From Phallusia mammillata (taxonomy: Eukaryota > Chordata > Ascidiacea > Phlebobranchia > Ascidiidae), in assembly GCA_003260075.1 (NCBI GenBank), contig QLIY01000378.1, forward strand, positions 1,704-65,703: DNA of 64,000 nt, in the 5' to 3' direction. Positions 55,972 through 64,000 of the stretch are shown here, one piece after another. Position 1 is the first letter of the stretch. Each line of letters begins with the position of its first letter. The translations under genes were made by a program, and so were the position numbers. The notes below the pieces were generated by a model that saw only the letters and a program-made list of their open reading frames with translations, did not search any database and was not told the DNA's origin.

Positions 55972-57828
55972 CTAAAAGAAATCAACCGTTCCTGATTGTA
56001 AACCATCATGACTCGCATGACATTTGTCGTTCGCACGAGCATGTAAAGTAAGACTCGTTTCGCTTGGCCTTCCCGGCCTTTTGGAGTTGGAAATCCCGGG
56101 TAGAGCGATTCCTGATGCCCTACGTTGCCTTGATGGTGCACAGCGCTCTTTGCAACACGGCAAACAGAACACAAGCCATGTGCGCAACATATAGCGTAGA
56201 TTCTTGTACATGTCTGGGATACGCCAGAAGTAGAAAAATGGATTGAGTATGGAGTTGATGGTGCTGATAATCACAAGGATGCGCATTATGAAGTGAAGCG
56301 TACGAACATTGTGCAGATACGAAACGAAGCAGCAGACGGCAAGTGGGCCAGTTGTAGCCACAAATCCGCTCAATACGATCAACATGGTCTTTATCATGCG
56401 AAGTTCCGACTTTCTACGGTTTTTGTGAAGTGCGCAGTTGCGCTGGAAGTGGACCTGCCAAAGGATTTTTTTAGGCCAGGAGAAACCATAACAGTTCATC
56501 TGGGACACCAAATTTTAAGGGGATTGTTTTAAAGCTTAGTTATTGAACATTTCATTGAAAACTTTTTCTTAACGAAAGAACAAGGTTTTATTGGCAGAGA
56601 TATGCTCTTTGTCACTGGAATTACAATTGTCATTGAAACAGGTTAATATGAAGGGGAAAAAACAAAAGGATTTTTTTAAACATTTTTAACCTAACTTCTC
56701 TTGAATTTATGTTACCATCGTGCAAAAAGTTAAATATATGCTGTGGACCGAATTTACACTAACCACAAATTTTTTTCGTTCAATTTGTTTCGCCCATTTT
56801 GAGTTTAAAACACACTAAACGTAAAAGTATATGGCGTTTCAAATTCGGTAAACACCATGCACTGAGGAGCTTTTAAATCAGCAACAGTTGAATCTCTTTT
56901 TACCCTAACTCCTTACCTTATAAAATATCCGTGTATAANTCTCTTGAATTTATGTTACCATCGTGCAAAAAGTTAAATATATGCTGTGGACCGAATTTAC
57001 ACTAACCACAAATTTTTTTCGTTCAATTTGTTTCGCCCATTTTGAGTTTAAAACACACTAAACGTAAAAGTATATGGCGTTTCAAATTCGGTAAACACCA
57101 TGCACTGAGGAGCTTTTAAATCAGCAACAGTTGAATCTCTTTCTACCCTAACTCCTTACCTTATAAAATATCCGTGTATAAAGCGCAATGGACATTCCAA
57201 GAAGAGACAGAAGACTTATTCCACCGATAAGAACAGTTGCACTGCGAAATGGGGTCATCATTTGTGAGCAATGTGCCCCAAAGCAGTACTGAGCAGACGG
57301 GTCTGTATTATAGATTCTACAGTCGCAAGTGGAAATGCAGTTCCATCCTAAGCTTGGTCCGAGAATGAAAACAGTGAAAGGTACAATAAAGGCCAATACA
57401 ATGGCTACCGCCACTTTTCGACGAGTCATGATAGACTTATAGCGGCTGTGCTTGATTATGTAGAAATACCGGTCCACAGCTATGAAGGTGACACCCAAAG
57501 TCGATGTAGATGTAGTGAATGCCAGACTTCCGTATACGAATATACTGCTAACCAAACTGACGGTTTCCAATAGCATCCGTGTAAAGGTGCCTATCCACAA
57601 GAGCAGTAATCCAACTCCAAGGTCAGCCACAGCCATTTGTACGATGAACCAGTTTAACGGACGAAATCGCCTCGATGGAAATTTAATAAGGACCAAAATG
57701 ACCAATAAATTTCCTACCACTATTACAGCGGCAGCGACAGTGGTTATAGCGCTTCCCCACGATTCTTGATTTAGGCACAGTTCTTTAGAAAAGTTTCCCG
57801 CCTCTAGCGTATAGTTCAGTGAAGTCAT
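55972..57828 (-). CDS. Class A GPCR of the S1P/LPA/cannabinoid/GPR3-like (MECA) group
   Basis: Seven-helix receptor, two exons 57160-57828 and 55972-56499, phase 0, 398 aa. Exon 1: NYT and NFS sequons in the N-terminus, TM1 with VVGNLLVILVLIKF, TM2 NWFIVQMAVADLGVGLLLL, TM3 ending in FIAVDRYFYI (DRY), TM4, then LGPSLGWNC, the GWNC word shared by S1P, LPA, cannabinoid and GPR3/6/12 receptors, a Cys-rich loop (CISTCDCRIYN...YCFGAHC), and TM5 without the usual proline, as in that group. Exon 2: KTMLIVLSGFVATTGPLAV for TM6, TM7 STINSILNPFFYFWRIPDMY, then a long basic Ser-rich tail with a CLPCC cluster that could be palmitoylated. The TM6 CW-P motif is altered to TTGP (T272, T273, P275). Ligand unknown. 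The last ~27 bases of exon 1 are repeated at about 56912-56938 because of a join at 56939. Confidence 0.88.
56697..57180. repeat. Unmerged overlap at single ambiguous base 56939
   Basis: About 240 bp (56697-56938) is repeated almost exactly after the n (56940-57186), including the end of GPCR exon 1 and its donor. TTTTTACCC versus TTTCTACCC is one of very few differences. Unlike the other duplications, the joint is a single n rather than a G run. Confidence 0.85.
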
Positions 57829-59999
57829 CTTTGTTTGTCAGAGGTGGCCTACCTTTTACTTACATGGTCTGCTGAAGACAGATACAAATTTAGTTTAGGT
57901 GTAAAATCAAAGAAGTATCAGTCGACCAATAGCTACAATGCTATTTCTGGATCCTATTTATCTTTGATTATCCAGTAAACCTCGGTTAATCCGGATCTTC
58001 GCCTAATTCGGACAAAACTTGAGGTACAAATGATTTGTAATGTGGTAAGACTAACTAATCGACACCGGTTAATTCGGAACCGGATCTTCGCCTAATCCGG
58101 ACAAAGTTTTTGGTCCAAACGGGCCCGGATAAACATAGGTTTACTGTTTATATGTACAGTTTAGAAATTTGAATTAGGGTAAGTGCTTTTTATTGGCACT
58201 CATACGTACAACGCAATCAGTTACACTAGAAATTAAACAACACTTCGAAACGCAGTCCGTTTTCCGATAAAATTTAAGTCACTACAAAGTAACAAACATG
58301 ATATGGTGGTTTAAAACTAATGCACAACAGTATAAACCACCTATATTCTACATGTCATATACCCCAATGCCAACCTATCTGACACAAATATATAAAACAT
58401 CGAAATTGAATGTAAACGTTTTTACACATGTAATAATAATATGTAATAAAAACTGAATTAATTTAAAAAATACTTTTTTTGCTGCTAATATCTTTAACAG
58501 TGAAACACAAATAACGCCACTATAAAAAGCCACGCCCGGTAATCTACCCAAATTTAAAACGGTTATTGATAGTTTACCCATCCAGAATAATAGCGTACAT
58601 TGTCCCTACTAGCGGAACAAAGCACAAAATAAGATCACAATAATACACATCCTCAAAATCACAGGCCATTTCCTGTAGGACCCGGCCTAATATCTGAATA
58701 ACTGCTGCATACTTTCACTTGCTGTAGCAGAGAAAGAGACACCGGCCTTTACCGAGGCAAACAACAACAAACGACAGCTTTCGGGCGCGACGCGTGTTAT
58801 TCACCCTTGTAACTCATCATCACATCTCATTTGTGACGTAGTGCGCCACTGTCACGTCACAATTCGCGTTATGACATATAGGTGCAGTGCTATTGCATTT
58901 ACATGTACCAACTTGCATTTTTTTTCGTTTTTGCCCCTATAGCTGTTTCCTATTTATATACGTGATTAGATTTCATGTTCTGCGTTTCCTGTAGCTGCGA
59001 GTAGCGTCAGTAATACGTATGCCAGTTGTTTACTGCAGTCCTTTACCCCTCACATATGGAGTTTGCAGGGGTAAACTTTATTACATACGTTCTTGACACA
59101 GAAATGATTTTGTTTTGCTGCACATTTTTCGGTTTTTCATATGTTTTTATTTTGTTTTTTTTTGCCCGGAACCCCTCGTTCTGCCCATCAGTATGACAAA
59201 CATGTTACCACCCTGAATAGGAATTTTTAAAATCCGGAATTGGAAAATATATTAATCACCAAAAACGTAGGGTCAAAACTTATACAAATACTAATAATAT
59301 TGACATACTGATTCAGAGTTTTGTAACCTATGCAAGAAATTCCGGAATAAATAAATAAAAAATCGAATTTAAACCTGTTATTTTTGAAATTAATTCACAC
59401 CCGCGCTATTTATCTAAAACATTCGATGTTTTTTGTAAAAACTACTTGCTTAAAATGTACGCGGACCTGTTCAAAAGTTTTTTACCTTTCTTTGGGCCAT
59501 TATATTCCTCATTAAACGTACCTAACGTTTACAAACACGTTTTTGTCCAGCGACCGTTATTTTTTTTACCACAATATTGCCTTCCGATATTGAACATTAG
59601 GCAACAACTAATAAAAACAAAATGTATTTTTAGAAATTCACCACAGGTGAGGAGGAAAGGCCTGCCGCGACTTCGTCATCCTTATCTAAGATCGGTAAGT
59701 GACATCTGTGGTCATCCTGTGTCCTGCAATCTGTTATTGACCACATCTGCCCAGTCCACTTCCCAGTGTTGTTATGTCACCGCTAACTGTTACTCTGTTG
59801 TCTGCAGTCAGCAAAAACAGTCAGGAACTCGATTACTCTACCTTCACCCGTGGTTATGTAGGACCGCCAGTTCCATTCATAAAAGTGTTTAACTATGTTT
59901 TACCACACGCCCTCTTTTGTAAAGTGCGTGCATTTTGTTGCTGTTCAGTGTAGGTGGTTTTAGCGGTAATTGACATTTCACATTTGGTTGACAGGAACA
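57829..59999. other. Upstream of the GPCR, no gene seen
   Basis: Contains the pogo-like MITE 57973-58146. Otherwise AT-rich sequence with no element ends or exons that I can support. Confidence 0.5.
57973..58146. mobile_element. pogo/Tigger-like MITE, 174 bp
   Basis: Ends CAGTAAACCTCGGTTAATCC and GGATAAACATAGGTTTACTG are inverted repeats; the interior repeats TCTTCGCCTAATYCGGACAAA twice. End sequence resembles pogo/Tigger elements, but the expected flanking TA on both sides is not clear. Confidence 0.7.
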
Positions 60000-62640
60000 G
60001 GATGAAGCACTTTCACACATTGACCCCTTAAACATATTAGTGTGATGAGTTAGTTTGTGTTGGGTAATTATTTATGGGTCCCCTTCCCTGAAGGGGACAC
60101 ATATTGTTTTTGTCNTAATTATATTGACAACCTTTTCAAAAATTTGTCCTTAAGACTCTAAAAATCACCGCAACATTTGTTTACCGTAAATCCGCACAAA
60201 CACGCGTGTGGGGACCCATTAGTTTTTGTTTACAAAAACAATCATATGTGTAGATCAAATGATGTGTATAGTAAATTGGTAAATATCATATAGAATAAAT
60301 AAAATGGAAGTATATCAGAAAGCCACTCTTCTAGTTGGTAATCTGAAATTAATTGTTCAAACGTTGTCAATTGTTATATACACCGGCTTTTGCGATTTAG
60401 ACCATAAATCAATAAAATTGGAGTATAGCATTCTGCAAAATATTTCGTTGTGTTTCAACACCAGTGGCTACCTCCCTAATTCATAAAACGGCCCAAGACC
60501 CTGCACCAACGGCTTATCGTTAAAACCAATTGTTACAGCGGTGAATATATAAGCTGTTGCTGCCAGGCATGTTATCAAATTTACAGAGCTCTTTTAGCAA
60601 TTGTTATGTACCAACGTTTCGACGTCCTATACAGGTCGCCTTCATCAGGGTAAATAACACCGGATGCGCATTGTACAGTGCACGATAAACAAAGGAAAAA
60701 AAGTTATACGCAAGCACGACAACGGTGACTTCACCACTGACCAAATAACATATATTATAGGGAATAAAAACCTTGAAAAAGTACTGTTCAATCATTTTAC
60801 GACACCACAGCGCAGCTTCATAGTTCCTAAAACGAGTGCACACTTTACCGAGGCCAAGAGGGAACGTTTTACCCTTTGCGTTATGGAATCTTATGTTGGA
60901 ACTCTCTGTTATACTTTCTATGTTCCTAGAAAACATGTTGATACTTATAGATCCTTAGTCATTTAGTTTACAGTAACCGTTCTAAAGCGTTGATTAGACT
61001 GAATTTGCCGGCGCTGATTCATTGGCTGATGACTTTGTTGTAGGTCTAAGACAATGCCTAGTAAGAGTTATAACAAATGAATCACCATAAAACAGTTAAC
61101 ACCAACAAAACTTGATATAGATTGCTAGGTAGTCCATGAGTTCGCAACTTAAAAAATAGTTAGTGCGAAAATTTTACGGCAGTGATACATGTTTCTGTCT
61201 GCGATGGTGTACTCCGTCCGACTGTTAACCCGCTAAATACATGCGACATTTTTAGGCATTATATATATTTAAACATGTACAACTTAATGGGCAACATTTA
61301 ACTGATTTTTAAGGTGTACATTTCAAATAAGTTACTTTGACGATCCAAGTTTACATCATTTTTTTCACACCTTTAATAATTTCTCACCAAACAATTGAAA
61401 ACATTTTCATTCTTTTCCAATGTACTACAAAACAGATCGACAAGCTAAATTAAACTTCAGAATCTCACAACTACATTACTTTCAAAACTAAAGTATTTTT
61501 TACAAACAAGATCAAAAAATTACTGGTTAGGCATTCTCTCCAGTTTGGTAACCCTTGATCTAAATCTAAAGAATGCTTTTCGGCTAAAAAAGTACCTTTA
61601 CTTGTCATAAAACGAAGCGTAACTTACCGTACATTTTATTTTTGAGACTTCTAACATAGCTTTATAACAAAATTGTCACAAATCTTTGACTTTTTCTAAT
61701 CCCTTTACCTGAAAGACGTTACTAATCCGATTAACAAGTATTTTATGAAATAAAATCTCTTATAAGAACGATTTTAGTGTATGCTAAAGTCAGAACATTT
61801 GCCTTATATTTACAAAACGCTCACCAGAGCAAAGTAGTAGTTCATTGTTTGACATATCTTGAGGGGTTGTAATGTCGTGTTTATGCGTCAACTTCACATC
61901 CGCTTGTCTAACTTCCCATCGGCCAGTAGGTACGTATATATGACGGTTCATGGTCGTTTAGACGTCCGCCGCACCCGGGGGTCGTGACCTGTATCAATTT
62001 CGATTATGTCAGAGCAGGATTATGCAAAATCTGTGTTTTTAACGTCACAGGAAACAGCTATGGAGAAAAACCCACTGGTCAGCAGTTAAAAGACCAAAGC
62101 GAATTTTTCAAGCACAGCATGACCAGGGTAAGAGTTTTTTTTTTGTTAAGGCCCCATTTGAGCGTTTTCAAGAACCTATTTATTGAAGGATAAGGTAACG
62201 GAAAAGTTAAAAAAAATATTTTTTGAATATACCTGTATCCAGTTTAGGCATATAGGCATATATGTTTTATAATGCCCTGTAGCTTACCACGTGGCATTGA
62301 AAAAGATTTTTTTTTAATTACTGTTGTGGTCACCATATTTCAGTTTTCTTTGATTAACAAATATTTTTATGCCGTGCACCGCTTTGACACAAACAACACG
62401 GCTCGTGTCCAGTGACGAAACGACGCGTATGACGTCATAGGCCGCTGGTCGTGCATTTTATTATGACGTTTTTTTAAACAGTCATAACACACATGTGACA
62501 AAGCTTTAAGCCGAATTGATGATAAACACTCATTTGATGTTCAATGGTTGCATTGAAATATTTGCAATTGCGATAGAGATTTGGGTCATAGGGTTAAGGC
62601 ATTTGAGGTTAACATCTTATTACAAACCGAATACAAATGC
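60000..62640. other. No gene recognised
   Basis: A single ambiguous base lies at 60115. A short open stretch 62053-62129 with plausible splice sites was considered and not called. From here to the right end the junction runs are poly-C instead of poly-G. Confidence 0.45.
60550..60660. repeat. Dispersed repeat sharing a TTTCGACGTCC motif with 63.4 kb
   Basis: AGAGCTCTTTTAGCAATTG, then TTTCGACGTCCTATACAGG and CGCCTTCATCAGGGTA corresponds to AGAGCTCTTCCAGCAGTTTT, TTTCGACGTCCCATACAAG and CGCCTTTATCTAGATA at 63380-63460 and 63797-63875. A dispersed element of unknown class; terminal repeats of Penelope-like elements are one candidate. Confidence 0.45.
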
Positions 62641-63109
62641 ACGCTGCCTTTAACACAACCCCAAAATAGATTTTTGCTTTCCTATAGTATAAAACCTTCA
62701 TTTTTAGGCATTAATACCGTACTTCTTGCAGTGAAAATTGTAGACACCCTCTTCCCCAACAACTTTGGCAACTTCATATAAAGCCTGACTGTAACTATCA
62801 CGTCTAATGCCTCCTGTGTCCCCCCCCCCGCACGCTGCCTTTAACACAACCCCAAAATAGATTTTTGCTTTCCTATAAAACCTTCATTTTTAGGCATTAA
62901 TTCCGTACTTCTTGCAGTGAATTATATTGTAGACACCCTCTTCCCCAACAACTTTGGCAACGCAACAAATTCGCCTACTTTAAAACGTAAAAAGATATGC
63001 TCCCAACTTCATACAAAGCCTGACTGTAACAATCACGGCTAATGCCTCCTGTGTTGAACTGGATACAAAGTCGGGCCTTTCGTTGGTTGTTGTGCACACC
63101 CCCCCCCCC
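62640..63109. repeat. Duplications around poly-C runs (62820-62829, 63099-63109)
   Basis: CACGCTGCCTTTAACACAAC occurs at 62640 and 62831 with small indels (TATAGTATAAAACC versus TATAAAACC). 63052-63098 (TGGATACAAAGTCGGGCC) is repeated right after the second run. Confidence 0.75.
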
Positions 63110-63303
63110 TGTATACAAAGTCGGGCCTTCCGTTGGTTGTTGTGTGCACAAAACAAAAACGTTTAGACACCCTTCAATCAAGACTATACAACAAAATATT
63201 GTGCAATAATTTTTCCACGTAATTTACGGGCCGAAATCCACATAAAACGAAAAACGGCATAGAGCTAGTTAGAAATGTAGCACGTAGTTCTGAACATCCA
63301 GGA

Positions 63304-64000
63304 AAAAACATATTTCTGATGTCCAAAGGTCAAGTAAAAGAGAATTAACCAAGTGTTAACCCGGTTAACTTATATAAAAGAGCTCTTCCAGCAGTTTTGT
63401 GAAAAAATAATCGACATTTCGACGTCCCATACAAGACGCCTTTATCTAGATAATGGCATATCGTGTAAAAGAAATACAAACTGCTGGAACAATAATACCC
63501 GATTATACATTATGTGATAACTACGTTAAAGGATATTGCCAAAGGCCGGTGTCACAAATGACCTAGACCGCCCCATGACAATATCCCGCCACCCAGTTAC
63601 CACAGGTTATGCTGGGTAATTTCTGTTCGTCTCAAGTCTATCGCTGCAAATGCTATGGTGTTGTTATTGTTCTAGTGTACCAGTTTTATCACGTTGCCTA
63701 TGCTCACTGCCCCCCCCCCCAAAAAACATATTTCTGATGTCCAAAGGTCAAGTAAAAGAGAATTAACCAAGTGTTAACCCGGTTAACTTATATAAAAGAG
63801 CTCTTCCAGCAGTTTTGTGAAAAAATAATCGACATTTCGACGTCCCATACAAGACGCCTTTATCTAGATAATGGCATATCGTGTAAAAGAAATACAAACT
63901 GCTGGAACAATAATACCCGATTATACATTATGTGATAACTACGTTAAAGGATATTGCCAAATGCCGGTGTCACAAATGACCTAGACCGCCCCATGACAAT
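63304..64000. repeat. Duplication around 11-C run (63710-63720)
   Basis: AAAAAACATATTTCTGATGT at 63304 recurs at 63721 and the copies stay aligned to the window end (about 280 bp), with AAAGGCCGG versus AAATGCCGG as one of the few differences. Contains the TTTCGACGTCC repeat. Confidence 0.85.

Noticed and set aside
59659-59697. Possible exon with splice-like borders downstream of the N4BP1-like gene
   Set aside because: Short, no domain, and it lies beyond a convincing terminal exon and polyadenylation signal and across the opposite-strand GPCR.
62053-62129. 77-bp stretch with good acceptor and donor (reads SYGEKPTGQQLKDQSEFFKH)
   Set aside because: Plausible splice sites, but no neighbouring exon, no family match and competing frames; not enough to call a gene.
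1255-63720. Poly-G runs as a novel G-quadruplex or G-tract-primed duplication system
   Set aside because: Lengths cluster at exactly 10, the runs ignore exons, and the flanking copies behave like alleles; an assembly cause explains all of this more simply.
60550-63880. Penelope-like retroelement
   Set aside because: Only a short shared motif is seen; no reverse transcriptase or GIY-YIG coding sequence, so kept as an unclassified repeat.

Overview
This is a eukaryotic (animal) window: AT-rich, with multi-exon genes that have clean GT-AG introns, and dense non-autonomous DNA transposons. The gene set (N4BP1/KHNYN-like, GPR3/S1P/LPA-like GPCR, SLC35G cluster, M14 carboxypeptidase) and the short introns suggest an invertebrate chordate, with a highly heterozygous ascidian my best guess. 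That assignment is inference from gene families and was not tested by any search.

Layout: 0.2-4.3 kb, + strand, the 3' part of a carboxylesterase/cholinesterase-family gene. 8.1-18.8 kb, - strand, a complete 10-exon secreted metallocarboxypeptidase of the CPE/CPN/CPM subfamily. 23.4-38.2 kb, a cluster of SLC35G-type EamA/DMT transporters: one complete gene on +, two complete genes on -, and between them a scrambled set of half genes that I read as two further - strand genes. 41.3-42.8 kb, - strand, a small four-exon membrane protein I cannot name. 46.7-48.0 kb, a broken P-element/THAP9-like transposon. 48.5 kb, - strand, an isolated alpha-crystallin (small heat shock protein) exon. 49.5-54.7 kb, + strand, an N4BP1/KHNYN-like N-terminal region that ends in a Cys/His-containing last exon without a NYN nuclease domain. 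56.0-57.8 kb, - strand, a two-exon class A GPCR. 57.8-64 kb has no convincing gene.

Two structures cut across everything. First, there are about 40 poly-G runs (poly-C at the right end), most exactly 10-12 bases and seven of 18-88 bases. The short ones usually sit between two near-identical copies of the adjoining sequence. I interpret them as assembly gaps in which N was rewritten as G, with unmerged allelic contig ends on either side. The duplications, including one duplicated esterase exon and one split transporter exon, should therefore not be read as biology without checking. Second, there are many small transposons with visible target-site duplications: hAT elements with CAGTGGTTC-type ends, a fold-back element carrying two tRNA-like units, pogo-like repeats and the P-like element. 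Several have a matching empty site in a second copy inside this same window.

All exon models come from reading splice sites and checking that phases join. The lengths of the complete genes (carboxypeptidase 453 aa, SLC35G 329, 312 and 316 aa, tetraspan 204 aa, GPCR 398 aa) are exact multiples of three in these models.
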